From positions 186,001 to 250,000 of the forward strand of contig DAOTVB010000201.1 in assembly GCA_034436755.1 (NCBI GenBank): a stretch of DNA of 64,000 bases. Reading direction: 5' to 3'. Under the pieces are notes generated by a model. It did no database searches. It saw only the letters and a list, made by a program, of their open reading frames with translations, and was not told the DNA's origin. The position numbers and the translations under genes were made by a program. This DNA is from CAKZQX01 sp034436755. GTDB taxonomy: Bacteria > Chloroflexota > Chloroflexia > Chloroflexales > Chloroflexaceae. This document shows positions 17,592-26,867 of the stretch, piece after piece; the stretch's first letter is position 1; every line of letters starts with the position of its first letter.

Positions 17592-18005
17592 ATGGCAATC
17601 GTCAACATACGGACTGAAATTAAACCGGAGATCGTCGCGAAGGCGATGAAACAGATTGACCCGGGTTACTGCCGGGCCGCCCGGGGCGAGTGGTTTGTCG
17701 TCGATGGTGAGAAGGTGATGCACCATGGGAGTACCACCTGGACCCCCTGGCCGGGGACGGCAACCGTGATTAGCGTTGAAGATCTGGTCTTTGGTCTGGG
17801 CGGCATCACCCGCGACGAACTGTACCTTAAGGCCATGCCCCACGTCGGCGAGACGGACGAGCAGGCCCACGAACGCGTAACGGCACTGCTGCTGAACGCT
17901 ATTCCGCCCTGGTATGACACCGCAACGCTGGAACAACTGCTGCATCCCGCCGAACCCGGTAGCAACGAGCAGGCCCGCGCGGTTGGCCGGGAGCCGGCGC
18001 TGTAG
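17592..18005 (+). CDS. Protein of unknown function (137 aa)
   Basis: A 137-residue soluble protein beginning MAIVNIRTEIKPEIVAKAMKQIDPGY, with a GAGAGAGGAG ribosome-binding site upstream. Motifs such as WFVVDGEKVMHHGSTTWTPWPGTAT are distinctive but I cannot link them to a family. It lies in a run of small genes between two sensor-kinase modules. It has typical codon use and no sign of damage. Confidence 0.7.
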   Translation: MAIVNIRTEIKPEIVAKAMKQIDPGYCRAARGEWFVVDGEKVMHHGSTTWTPWPGTATVISVEDLVFGLGGITRDELYLKAMPHVGETDEQAHERVTALLLNAIPPWYDTATLEQLLHPAEPGSNEQARAVGREPAL

Positions 18006-18345
18006 CGGAGCGAAGCCAACGCGGACGCGTCTATGACGGTTGAGAACATAGTTCGGATATGCAGTGTAGTAGCAGAACGGTGCATCGAATGCACCCTACT
18101 ATGACGGTTGAGAACATAGTCCGGATATGCCATCCGGGAGTCCCGGCTTTAGCCGGTGGGATGCCTGCCTCGGCAGCAGCATACTCAAGGGAACGGCTGA
18201 TCCGGCTGAGGCCGGGACTCCTGCGAGGCGCTATCTGGATTAAAAATCGAATGTTCATCAGCGCGTCCCTACCGAAAACAGCATCCGCCGGAGCCGCCCC
18301 GTGTCGGCCCATGGCGACCGGTTTTGCATGACAAGGAGGTCGATG
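18006..18345. repeat. Intergenic region with hairpin and REP-like repeats
   Basis: No gene seen. A 32-bp segment (begins CTATGACGGTTGAGAACATA) occurs twice, at about 18030 and 18099. Between them is the hairpin GGTGCAT-CGA-ATGCACC (18079-18095), the same type as the copies at 30022-30233. At 18137-18158 is a copy of the dispersed palindrome GGAGTCCCGGCTTTAGCCGG. Confidence 0.75.
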
Positions 18346-18840
18346 ATGACCGCAGTGCAGCATGAGATCGATATTGATATACTTGATAAAGCTATCGCAT
18401 TACTTGAAGATATTCGTCAACGTATTCGTGAGACTGATCGCGGTGAGTACCAGATTTACCTGGATAAACATATGGTACAGCAGATTGAGCAACTGCTGGA
18501 TACCTATTATGGTGATCTGCTCCCGGAAGCTGTCTCTCCGGAAGCAACCCCGGCGACAGCGCCGGAGCGGGAGGAGAACGCCTTCTACAGCGCGCTGCTG
18601 GAAGAGTTTCCCGCCGAGAGCGACAAGTTTGTGATGCTGACGCTCTCGCTGAACCGCAATGCCGAGGGGCAGGTTATGGCTGATCTGCCCTGGGAACATG
18701 GCGAAACATGGCACTTCTGGCGCGAAGAACCCTCCTGGCGCATTCAGCGTCCCGATGGGCAGGTGATCGCGGCTCCGCATGGATGGCTGCGCCGCGCTTT
18801 CTATACCGCGGTTAATCTGCGCGATATGCTTCCCGGGTGA
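18346..18840 (+). CDS. Protein of unknown function (164 aa)
   Basis: A 164-residue acidic protein. The first 55 residues look helical (DIDILDKAIALLEDIRQRIRETDRGEYQIYLDKHMVQQIEQLL). After a Pro/Ala-rich linker comes a compact C-terminal part with many aromatics (WEHGETWHFWREEPSWRIQRPDGQVIAAPHGWLRRAFYTAV). The ATG at 18346 is chosen because AAGGAGG is six bases upstream; the adjacent ATG at 18343 is only three bases from it. I recognise no family. Confidence 0.7.
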   Translation: MTAVQHEIDIDILDKAIALLEDIRQRIRETDRGEYQIYLDKHMVQQIEQLLDTYYGDLLPEAVSPEATPATAPEREENAFYSALLEEFPAESDKFVMLTLSLNRNAEGQVMADLPWEHGETWHFWREEPSWRIQRPDGQVIAAPHGWLRRAFYTAVNLRDMLPG

Positions 18841-19035
18841 GACGACCCGCGCATGCACGATCGCCTCCTGCATTGGCACCAGGACGTATACGTTTCCCCA
18901 GGCAGCGCAGCCATAGCCATCTGCGCTGCCTGCGGCTCCACCCAACACTGGCCCTGAGCGAGGTAAGGACATGCCATACAACGACGGGCATATTTTCACC
19001 AGAATGTACGAACTGAATACCGCCAGGATAGTGTG

Positions 19036-20541
19036 ATGACTCTCGCATACTTTGAACAGCTACAGGAAACCGTGGAACAACAGCCGGCCGAGTTACCTAC
19101 GGCACATTCAGCGCTTGTGAGCGAAGATCAGCGCTGCCGCGAAGGTCAACGCCGGTTAAGTGAACGAGTGGCCTATCTTGAGTCACAGTTGCGCCGGCAG
19201 GACCGTCTGCTCGCCCGCGCGTATAACGCCCGCAGCAAGGCCGAACATATCCGCGAACAGCAGGCATTCCTGGCCGAGGTGAGTCGCGTGCTGGCCTGCT
19301 CGCTGGACTATAACGACACCCTGGAGCAGGTGGCCCGGCTGATTGTGCCCTACCTGGCCGACTGGTGTGTGATTGATCTGGTGGCGGACGCCGGCGAAAT
19401 AGAGCGGGTTGCCGCCGCCCATCGCTACCCCGAACAGGAGCGACACTTGCACGATCTGCACTGCCACTATCCGGTCGATCCCAACCTACCACACCCGGTG
19501 CTCAAGGTGATCGAGACCGGCTGGCCGGAAGTGATGTCGGATCTTTCGGATACGGTGCTGGAGGTGTATACCCGGGATGCCGCGCATCAGCAACTGGTGC
19601 GCGAACTGGGTACCCGCTCGGCTATCGTTGTGCCGTTGCTGGTACGGGGCAACGTGCTGGGGACGCTGACGCTGGTTTCGTCCCGCGTAGACCATTACCA
19701 GAGCCGGGATCTGCCCCTGATCGAAGATCTGGCCTACCGGATTGCTATGAGTGTCGATAATGCGCGCCTCTACCGGCAGACCCAGACCGCCATCCGAGAG
19801 CGCGATCAGTTCCTCTCGGTTGTGGCGCATGAGCTAAAAACCCCGCTGACCAGTATGCTGGGCTACTCCCGGCTGCTGGCACACCGCGCCGATCCGGCCT
19901 CCCCGCTCACGGAGCGTGAGCAGCGCGCGCTCCAGGTGATTGCGACCCAGACCAACTGCTTTAAGGAGCTGATCGAGACGCTGCTTGACCTGTCGCGGTT
20001 ACAGATGGGCCACTTGCGCATTCAGCAGGTACCGCTTGAACTGGGTAGCCTGGTGAACCAGGTTGTGGAGGAGTTGCAGGCAACCAGCACCGATACGCTA
20101 CTGATATACCAGCCTGCGCCGGAGTCCCTGTTTGTTGCGGGTGACGCGGTCGCCCTGCGGCAGGTGGTGCGCAACCTGCTCCAGAATGCGATCAAGTACA
20201 GCCGGCCCGGCGACCGGGTGGAGGTGTGCGTTGAGCAGCGGGCCGCGCAGGTCGGTGTGCGCATTACCGACCAGGGCATCGGTATTCCCGCCGTAGCGCT
20301 ACCGCATCTCTTCCAGAGCTTCTATCGCGCGCCCAATGCGGTGCAGCACCAGCAGCATGGCATTGGCGTGGGTCTCTACATAGTTAAGGAGCTGGTCACG
20401 CTCCACGGTGGTTCGATTGACGTTACCAGTCAGGAGGGGGTCGGTAGTAGCTTTACCGTAACGCTGCCCCTGGCTGCCGAACCCCGCGCCACACGCAGCG
20501 TCGGGGAAGTCGCCGCGCCGGTTGGCAGCCGGCAGTTGTAG
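19036..20541 (+). CDS. GAF-domain sensor histidine kinase
   Basis: A 501-residue soluble kinase. An N-terminal coiled coil (SERVAYLESQLRRQDRLLARAYNARSKAEHIREQQ) leads to a GAF domain (VSRVLACSLDYNDTLEQVARLIVPYLADWCVIDLV ... FLSVVAHELKTPL). HisKA has its phospho-acceptor His near residue 265. The ATPase domain has the N-box NLLQNAIKYSRPGD, DQGIGIP and a G-box HGIGVGLYIVKEL. The start is taken as the ATG at 19036; a GTG directly before it at 19033 is possible. It ends one base from the convergent hybrid-kinase gene. No response regulator is adjacent on its strand, so it may signal to the receiver of the neighbouring hybrid kinase or elsewhere. Confidence 0.9.
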   Translation: MTLAYFEQLQETVEQQPAELPTAHSALVSEDQRCREGQRRLSERVAYLESQLRRQDRLLARAYNARSKAEHIREQQAFLAEVSRVLACSLDYNDTLEQVARLIVPYLADWCVIDLVADAGEIERVAAAHRYPEQERHLHDLHCHYPVDPNLPHPVLKVIETGWPEVMSDLSDTVLEVYTRDAAHQQLVRELGTRSAIVVPLLVRGNVLGTLTLVSSRVDHYQSRDLPLIEDLAYRIAMSVDNARLYRQTQTAIRERDQFLSVVAHELKTPLTSMLGYSRLLAHRADPASPLTEREQRALQVIATQTNCFKELIETLLDLSRLQMGHLRIQQVPLELGSLVNQVVEELQATSTDTLLIYQPAPESLFVAGDAVALRQVVRNLLQNAIKYSRPGDRVEVCVEQRAAQVGVRITDQGIGIPAVALPHLFQSFYRAPNAVQHQQHGIGVGLYIVKELVTLHGGSIDVTSQEGVGSSFTVTLPLAAEPRATRSVGEVAAPVGSRQL

Positions 20542-20542
20542 C

Positions 20543-22591
20543 TCAGGGCGTAGGCCGGCCACCCTCCCGGCGCAGTTGCTCAATCGCCGTGGTCAACTGC
20601 TGCAGGCTGATCGGTTTGCTCAGATACTCATTCGCGCCGGCCGCCAGACAGCGCTCGCGGTCGCCGGGCATTGCCAGCGCAGTGACGGCGATAATCGGAA
20701 TATGCGTCAGCGCGGCGTCGGCGCGAATATATTTGATGGCATCAAATCCATTGAGTCCCGGCATCTGAATATCCATGACGACCAGATCCGGACGGCTCTC
20801 CTGGGTACGCTCAATGGCCTCGACCCCGTTGCAGGCGATGATCACCCGGTAGCCCCGGAGCTGCAGATAGTCCGACAACAGGGTCATCGTTACCGGATGA
20901 TCTTCGGCCAGGACAATCACTGGTTGCCCGTTGAGGGGTAGACTGTGGGGTGCCGGCAGCGCCTCGTCTGCATCCAGTTCCGCCCCGGCAGGCAGGTCGG
21001 CTGCCGGCATCCAGGGCAGTGTCACCGTAAACCGGCTACCCTCACCCGGCATACTGCTGACCGCGACACTGCCGCCATGCAGTTCCGTCAAATGGTACAC
21101 CAGCACCAGCCCCAACCCGGTGCCGTCATAGGCCCGTGCCAGGCTGCTGTCGATCTGGACAAACGGCTGAAACAGCCGGGGCAGATCCTCATCCGCGATG
21201 CCAATCCCCGTATCCCAGACGGTAAAGCTGATCGTCTGCTGCACCACATCACCCGCGACCGTCAGTCCGATGGTGCCATTGGATGGCGTAAACTTGACCG
21301 CATTGTTCAACAGGTTGACCAGGATCTGCGTCAGTCGCCGGGAGTCGGCCAGGGTGGTCGTCACCTGGGAGTCAAACCGGGTGACGATGCGCTGGAATTT
21401 GCTCTGCGCCGCCTGGTCGATCAGTTTCAGGCTGGTCTGGCAGACCTGGGGCACGTTGGTCAGGTGCTGATCCAGTTCCATCTTCCCGGCCCCGATTTTC
21501 GCCAGATCCAGGATATCGTTGATCAGCGCCAGCAGATGCCGTCCGCTGGTTTCAATCTGCTGCAACCGCGCGTCTTGCTGGTCGGTCAGCGGCTGGTAGA
21601 CACCCGAGCGTAGCGCCTCGGTCAGCACCAGAATCGCATGCAACGGCGTACGCAGTTCATGCGACATATTGGCGACAAAGTCATCCTTGAGCTGGTTGGC
21701 GCGCAGCAGATCGGCATTGGCCCGGCGCAGTTCGGCGGTACTCTCGGCCACGCGGCGCGCCAGGCCGGCCCGTTCGGCTTCTAATGCTGCCTGGGCCTGC
21801 TCCCGCTCGGTGACATCAATAGCGACCACGATCACCTCGCTGACTCTGCCGTCGGCGTCAGACAGGGCCGTAAAGTGAGACTCGTACATCCGGTCGCCAA
21901 ACGTTGTCACACTGCTGAACGACTCACCGTTGAGCGCCCGGCGGTAGCGCTCCAGGCTCATCGGGCGATCGGCAAAGAATTCGAGGAAGGACTGGCCCAC
22001 CAGCTCTTCGCGGCGCAACCCGACCGCCGCCAGACCCCGTCCGGTTGCCAGGGTGATAATATTCTCCCGGTCAATCGTCAGCAGGATCAGCGGTGCATTG
22101 GCGACGACCGTCTCCAGGCGCAGGTTACTGGCCCGCAACGCCAGTTCGGCCTGCTGCTGTGCCGCCAGCACCGCCTGGCGAAAGATCTCCTGTTCGGCCA
22201 GCACAACGCTCACCATCCGCTGGGTAAACCCGGCCGCAATCCCGCCAAGCAGGGCCGGCATACGTGCCGTCAGCAGGGGCAGCGCGGCCGCCGGCACCTC
22301 TGCACACAATGTCTGCCCCAGGAGCAGCAGGGTATGCTCCAGGGCATCCGCCTGGGTGTAGTGCAGATCGACCAGCGCCGCGCCGATGCTCCGCGCCTGC
22401 GCCGGGGCAAAGGACTCGGCCACCAGCAGATCGATCACCTGATCGATAAGCGCCTCCAGCCGCCGGTAAACCTCGGCTTCACTCAACGGGCTAAACCCGG
22501 TCGTGACAAGGCCGGCATACCACCCGTTGATCAGGGTTTCGCGCTGACTCCGAACTACGTCTGCGAGTTGCGTGCGCATCGCAGCGTCCAT
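20543..22591 (-). CDS. Hybrid histidine kinase with C-terminal receiver
   Basis: A 682-residue protein. The N-terminal 150 residues are helical (RETLINGWYAGLVTTGF...LLVAES...AAGFTQRMVSVVLAEQE) and reminiscent of RsbR-type sensory regions. They are followed by a PAS domain (LRLETVVANAPLILLTIDRENIITLATG ... VVAIDVTEREQAQ), a coiled coil, HisKA (VANMSHELRTPLHAI), an ATPase domain (LLNNAVKFTP, DTGIGIADED, GTGLGLVLV) and a receiver (VIVLAEDHP, LVVMDIQMPGLNGF, VTALA, LSKPIS). All catalytic residues are present. The ATG start at 22591 has GGAG six bases upstream. It is convergent with the GAF kinase and separated by one base. Two hairpin elements lie directly upstream. Confidence 0.92.
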   Translation of the reverse strand: MDAAMRTQLADVVRSQRETLINGWYAGLVTTGFSPLSEAEVYRRLEALIDQVIDLLVAESFAPAQARSIGAALVDLHYTQADALEHTLLLLGQTLCAEVPAAALPLLTARMPALLGGIAAGFTQRMVSVVLAEQEIFRQAVLAAQQQAELALRASNLRLETVVANAPLILLTIDRENIITLATGRGLAAVGLRREELVGQSFLEFFADRPMSLERYRRALNGESFSSVTTFGDRMYESHFTALSDADGRVSEVIVVAIDVTEREQAQAALEAERAGLARRVAESTAELRRANADLLRANQLKDDFVANMSHELRTPLHAILVLTEALRSGVYQPLTDQQDARLQQIETSGRHLLALINDILDLAKIGAGKMELDQHLTNVPQVCQTSLKLIDQAAQSKFQRIVTRFDSQVTTTLADSRRLTQILVNLLNNAVKFTPSNGTIGLTVAGDVVQQTISFTVWDTGIGIADEDLPRLFQPFVQIDSSLARAYDGTGLGLVLVYHLTELHGGSVAVSSMPGEGSRFTVTLPWMPAADLPAGAELDADEALPAPHSLPLNGQPVIVLAEDHPVTMTLLSDYLQLRGYRVIIACNGVEAIERTQESRPDLVVMDIQMPGLNGFDAIKYIRADAALTHIPIIAVTALAMPGDRERCLAAGANEYLSKPISLQQLTTAIEQLRREGGRPTP

Positions 22592-22618
22592 GGATAACTC
22601 CGTCTATTCCGTCATTAA

Positions 22619-22815
22619 CACGACTTACGCAGTGGGCGTATAAATCGGACATGTACGCCCACAACGGCAGTCTTCGCCTGCGGCAGCATGGGACGTTACG
22701 GATCTTTTTCACAAAAATGTTGCACGCAGTGCAACATTTTTGTGAAAAAGAAAGAGATCTTCCGCCCTGCCGGAGGCGAAATGCTCTGCCAGGTCAGGGA
22801 CCGCGTAACGCGTGT
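22619..22815. repeat. Nested-hairpin element, full copy (B1)
   Basis: 197 bp. Ends ACGACTTACGCAGTGG and ACCGCGTAACGCGTGT; middle arms CTTCGCCTGCGGCAGCATGG and CCGCCCTGCCGGAGGCGAA; central hairpin arms TTTTTCACAAAAATGTTGCAC / GTGCAACATTTTTGTGAAAAA with loop GCA at 22726-22728. GTCATTAACAC occurs on both sides. Confidence 0.85.
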
Positions 22816-22820
22816 CATTA

Positions 22821-23088
22821 ACACGCGTTACGCGGTGCAGCTTCCTTCGGTCTGATGACCGACCCGAACGTCAGCTTCGCCTGCGGCAGCATGGTATTTC
22901 TTTTTCGTTTGCACAAAAAGTTCACAACGTGATTTTTTTGTGCAAAAGATCGGTTCTCTTCCGCCCTGCCGGAGGCGATATCCCCCACCAGACGCAGGAT
23001 CACCTGATCCATGGCAGCAGTGGCCGTTGCGCGGTGTTCGCGCATGTCGTGTTGTGCGTGGTCCAGACTCCCACGGCGTAACGTGTGT
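22821..23088. repeat. Nested-hairpin element, longer copy (B2)
   Basis: Starts ACACGCGTTACGCGGT, a perfect inverse of the B1 right end, and ends ACGGCGTAACGTGTGT; 268 bp. Middle arms TTCGCCTGCGGCAGCATGGT and CCGCCCTGCCGGAGGCGA are intact. The central hairpin GCACAAAAAGTTCAC / GTGATTTTTTTGTGC has one imperfect pair. About 70 extra bases lie before the right end. Confidence 0.75.
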
Positions 23089-23160
23089 CACTACATGGCT
23101 GTGTATGGCCTTATTATGCTGATTTTATCAGGTAAAGTCAACCGTACAGCCCTATACCCC

Positions 23161-23190
23161 TATACAGGCCGGGCGAACTTCGATTATAAT
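23161..23190 (+). promoter_or_regulatory. Possible promoter of the tetraheme lipoprotein gene
   Basis: A perfect TATAAT at 23185-23190, with TATACA at 23161-23166 as a weak -35 match (18-base spacer), about 115 bases before the start codon. Confidence 0.35.
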
Positions 23191-23303
23191 AGGGCCGTAT
23201 CACTGTTCCTGGTCAATCCTGCTCATGCTGCTGCCGGTAGAGCATTCGCCGGTGAGTGGCACCGACCTTCCCCTGTCATCAGCGTTATCAAGGAAGCGTA
23301 CCC

Positions 23304-23753
23304 ATGAGTCGCCGGATTTCTGGACTGCTGATCATCTGCTGGCTCCTGCTGCTGTTCGGTTGTAGTTCAAGCAGACCGACCGAGAGCCGGACCACACGCC
23401 TCCAGCCGTCTGCCACGCCCATCCCGACGGTCACCACCACGACTGCCGCTGAGACGAGTAACAGTGCGCCGGGGGTTTCGATTCCGATTCCTGAGGCCCT
23501 GCGGGTCAATGATAACTGTGTCTTTTGCCATAAGATTCACCCGCCGGAGGTGGTGGATATGGAGCATGAACCGCACCCCAGTTGTAATGACTGCCACAAC
23601 GGCTCGCCGGTGCGGATTACCTGCCCCAGTTGCCACAGCATGCACCAGGTCGATATCGAAGTCCCAAATCATCCGAATGAGCCCGATATTACCTGCGCAA
23701 GCTGCCATGCTGATGTTGTGCCGCCCACACCCACACCCACACCGGCACCATAG
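23304..23753 (+). CDS. Tetraheme c-type cytochrome lipoprotein
   Basis: A 149-residue exported lipoprotein. The signal peptide (MSRRISGLLIICWLLLLFGC) ends in a lipobox with lipidated Cys20. A Thr/Pro/Ser-rich spacer to about residue 60 is followed by four CxxCH heme-attachment motifs: CVFCH (72-76), CNDCH (94-98), CPSCH (107-111) and CASCH (131-135). Further His residues (HPPEVVDMEHEPH, HSMH, NHPNE) could be distal ligands. It resembles small multiheme electron-transfer proteins of the NapC/doubled-CxxCH kind, acting outside the cytoplasmic membrane. The start ATG at 23304 has AAGGAAG upstream. No partner oxidoreductase gene is adjacent, so the electron donor and acceptor are unknown. Confidence 0.9.
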   Translation: MSRRISGLLIICWLLLLFGCSSSRPTESRTTRLQPSATPIPTVTTTTAAETSNSAPGVSIPIPEALRVNDNCVFCHKIHPPEVVDMEHEPHPSCNDCHNGSPVRITCPSCHSMHQVDIEVPNHPNEPDITCASCHADVVPPTPTPTPAP

Positions 23754-23810
23754 GCGAACCGGCGCGTGTTGCGCGGAGGGTGGGCTATGTCTCGGCCAGG
23801 CATGAACCGC

Positions 23811-26800
23811 TCATTTTTCAAGCTGCTCAACCGGAGTTGATCCTGCTGCGCCGATGTCCCACCCATCCGCCTCGCGTCTGACCACTACCAGCGTAAGATC
23901 ATCGAAGGGCACCTGGCCCTGCGTGAAGCGGGCCACCGCCGCCGTGATCGCCGCCACTAGCTCGTGCGCGCCGGCCGCGTGGTGCTGCGCAATCAGGTCG
24001 CACAGCCGCGACTTATCAAACGGCTCGGTCTGCTCGTTGATCGCCTCGGTTACGCCATCGGTGTAGCAGACCAGCAGATCGCCGGGGGCCAGCGTCACCC
24101 GGGCCTCCTGCAGCGTCACCTCCTCCAGCACCCCCAGCGCGATCCCCGGCGTCCAGAGTTCCTCAAAGGTCCGGCTGGCCGGGCGGTAGAGCAGCGGCGG
24201 GTTATGCCCGGCACTGGTGTAGCAGAGTTCGCCCGTGGCCGTCGCCAGGCGCGCATAGAAGAGCGTCACAAACATCCCCGACTCGGAGTCGCGGGTGATC
24301 CAGCGGTTGGCCCGCTCCAGCGCCCGCGCCGGGGGCGAGCCGTCCAGGGCGGCGGCGCGCACCAGGCTACGCGCCAGGGCCATAAACATCGCCGCCGGCA
24401 CGCCCTTGTCGCTCACATCGGCAATCACCAGTCCCAGGGTGGCCGGCTCCGGCGCGGCATCCGGTTGGTGCGGCCGGGCCGGTAGCTCCCAGAAGTCAAA
24501 GAAATCGCCGCCAACCAGCCGGGCAGCGCGCCAGTCAGCCGCGATATCCCAGCCGGGCAGGCGCGGCGGCGCGGCGGGCAGCAGCGAGGTCTGGATCTCG
24601 CGCGCCACGCGCAGCTCCTGCTCCAGCCGCTCGGCTTCGGCCGCCTCGTCCGACAGCAGGACGCTCTCCAGGGCGCGGGCTATCTGGCCGATGGCGCCCT
24701 CGTAGAGCGCCCGGTGGCGCGGATGGGCCGGGCGGTCGGGCGCGTCATAGTCGATGATCAGCACGCCGATCAGGCTGGCGCGCGCCAGCAGCGGCAGCAG
24801 ATCCAGCGTCCCGCTACCACAGACGGGGATAATCTGCGGGAAGGCCGCGCGCTGCGCCTGGGCATCCGTCAACCGCACCGGGGCCAGTTCATGCTGCACC
24901 CGGTCGAGCAGCGGAGCGGCCTGCATTGCGATACACTGGCCCAGCAGTGCCTCCCGTTGCGCGCGCCTGAGGCCATACGCCGCCAGGATCTTAAAGCAGT
25001 GCTCCTCGCGCTCCCAGAGCAGACAGAAGCAGCGGTCACACCCAACCAGCAGCGGCGGCAGGCGGACCAGCGTCGGCAGCAGTTCGTCCAGGGTGGCCGC
25101 CCGCCCGATATTCTCCGAGACCTGGAGCAGCGCGTTGAGGGTCCAGGCTTCCTCCTGCTGGGCGGCATACGAGTTGGCGCTGTCGATGGCGATGGCGATC
25201 TGGTCGGCCAGGGTGCGCATAATAAACAGGTCGTCGTCGTCAAAGTCATCCGGCTGCGCGCTCTGAACATCGAGCACGCCCAGGATCTGCGCCCCCACCT
25301 GCAGCGGCACGGCCAGTTCCGAGCAGGTGGTCGAGTAGTCGTCGATATAGCGTGGGTCGCTACGCACGTTACCCACCAGCACCGGCCGGCCGCTCGCCAC
25401 CGCACTGCCGACCAGTCCCTCCCCCCGATGCAACTGCCGCATGTGCATCCAGGCCAGATCGATATCCTCGTCGTCATCGGCGGTGCTGGCGCGAAAGGTA
25501 ATAACATCACTGTCGGGGGTGGTGGTAAAGATATGCACGGGATGGTAGTGAAAGGAGCGGCGGATCAACCGGACGACGGCGGGTAGCAGTTCCGCCAGAT
25601 CCAGAATGGCAGTGATATGTGCGCTCACCTGGTGAATGGCCTGCAGTTGATGAACGCGCCGGTGGGTCTCGTCAAAGGCGCGGGCGCGGGCAATCGCCAC
25701 GGCGGCCTGGTCGGCGATCAGCGAGAGCAGCCGCAGGTCGTTGGCATCAAACGCCGCCGGGCGGTAGCTCTGAATGGAGATGCTGCCGATCACGGTTTCC
25801 CCGGCGATCAGCGGCACATAGATGCCGGAGCGCGGCGGATGTTCGCTCTGGTAGCGCGGGCGGGCGGGCAACTGCTCCATCTCCACCGCAAAATCCTCTA
25901 CCAGTAAGGACCGTCCGGTCTCCCGCAGCCAGCCGACCAGCCCATCGCCCGCTGCCAGGTTGACGGTCAGTTGCGGCAGGCGCACGCGGTCCTGCACTCG
26001 CACCATCAGGGTAAAGTTCGCACCCGCGAAGAGCCCCAGGTGAAACGAGGAGGTATCCACAATCTTGCTGGTCTCCCGATAGATCAACTCGCAGAGCGCC
26101 GCCACATCCTGTTCGCTGCGAATGATGGCCCGGCTGACTTCGTTGAGCAGGGCCAGTTCGCGCACCGAGCGACGTTGTGTCTGCAGGCGCAGCCCGGCGC
26201 GCCGCACAACTGCACTGGTGGCGAGCAGGCTGATGCCGGCCAGGAGAAAGTAGCCGATCCCCAGCCCGGTGTAGATCGCAGCAACCAGGGCGGCCAGTGG
26301 CAGCGGCGCCAGCTCGGCACTCAGCGCCAGCCGCCAGGTAGAATGCCACCAGGTCTGCACGCCGGTCCAACCTCCCTGGAGATACTCGCGCCCGAGGCGT
26401 CCCAGTTGCAGCAGGCCGCCATAGCCCAGGATCATTCCGGCCAGCAGCATGGGCGCCGGTGCGGCCGGCCCATCGGCGAGCAACTGCGCCAGCGCCGCGC
26501 CCCCCAGAATACCCAGCACCCGCAGGCCGCTCCGCAGCATGGGCCGACCCACCAGGGTGTAGAAGTTGCGCGGGAAGCCGTAGATAAAGGGCAGCGCCAT
26601 CCCAAACAGCAGCCCTTCTCCAGCGGCAACCAGCGCGCCGACCGGCGGCCCCAGCGCCAGGGCGGTCGCCAGCAGGATCACCCCCACCAGGCTGTGCGGG
26701 TCGCCCTGGGGCCGCTGAAAGCCCAGGCTATCGATCAGCAGGGCGACTAGGCCAAACAGCAGTAGCACCGGCAGTGGCACGGCGGGTTGGGGGGTCAGCA

Positions 26801-26867
26801 GGAGCAAGAGCCAGCCGCTCCCCCCGACCAGCAGACAGTAGAGACTGACGAGGTGCGCACGCCTCAC
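23811..26867 (-). CDS. Membrane GAF-SpoIIE (RsbU-type) protein phosphatase
   Basis: A 1018-residue protein. The N-terminal 230 residues hold several hydrophobic helices. Next come about three GAF domains (ELALLNEVSRAIIRSEQDVAALCEL..., LQAIHQVSAHITAILDLAELL..., LLQVSENIGRAATLDELLP...). The C-terminal PP2C/SpoIIE phosphatase starts LEQELRVAREIQTSLLP with metal-ligand motifs VGGDFFDFWEL, GLVIADVSDKGVPAAMFM, TSAGHNPPLLY and VCYTDGVTEAINE, ending FDDLTLVVVRR. Such enzymes dephosphorylate STAS anti-anti-sigma proteins. The start is GTG at 26867, overlapping the stop of the RsbW-STAS gene as GTGA, so translation is coupled. It is the last gene of a three-gene partner-switch operon. Confidence 0.9.
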   Translation of the reverse strand: MRRAHLVSLYCLLVGGSGWLLLLLTPQPAVPLPVLLLFGLVALLIDSLGFQRPQGDPHSLVGVILLATALALGPPVGALVAAGEGLLFGMALPFIYGFPRNFYTLVGRPMLRSGLRVLGILGGAALAQLLADGPAAPAPMLLAGMILGYGGLLQLGRLGREYLQGGWTGVQTWWHSTWRLALSAELAPLPLAALVAAIYTGLGIGYFLLAGISLLATSAVVRRAGLRLQTQRRSVRELALLNEVSRAIIRSEQDVAALCELIYRETSKIVDTSSFHLGLFAGANFTLMVRVQDRVRLPQLTVNLAAGDGLVGWLRETGRSLLVEDFAVEMEQLPARPRYQSEHPPRSGIYVPLIAGETVIGSISIQSYRPAAFDANDLRLLSLIADQAAVAIARARAFDETHRRVHQLQAIHQVSAHITAILDLAELLPAVVRLIRRSFHYHPVHIFTTTPDSDVITFRASTADDDEDIDLAWMHMRQLHRGEGLVGSAVASGRPVLVGNVRSDPRYIDDYSTTCSELAVPLQVGAQILGVLDVQSAQPDDFDDDDLFIMRTLADQIAIAIDSANSYAAQQEEAWTLNALLQVSENIGRAATLDELLPTLVRLPPLLVGCDRCFCLLWEREEHCFKILAAYGLRRAQREALLGQCIAMQAAPLLDRVQHELAPVRLTDAQAQRAAFPQIIPVCGSGTLDLLPLLARASLIGVLIIDYDAPDRPAHPRHRALYEGAIGQIARALESVLLSDEAAEAERLEQELRVAREIQTSLLPAAPPRLPGWDIAADWRAARLVGGDFFDFWELPARPHQPDAAPEPATLGLVIADVSDKGVPAAMFMALARSLVRAAALDGSPPARALERANRWITRDSESGMFVTLFYARLATATGELCYTSAGHNPPLLYRPASRTFEELWTPGIALGVLEEVTLQEARVTLAPGDLLVCYTDGVTEAINEQTEPFDKSRLCDLIAQHHAAGAHELVAAITAAVARFTQGQVPFDDLTLVVVRREADGWDIGAAGSTPVEQLEK

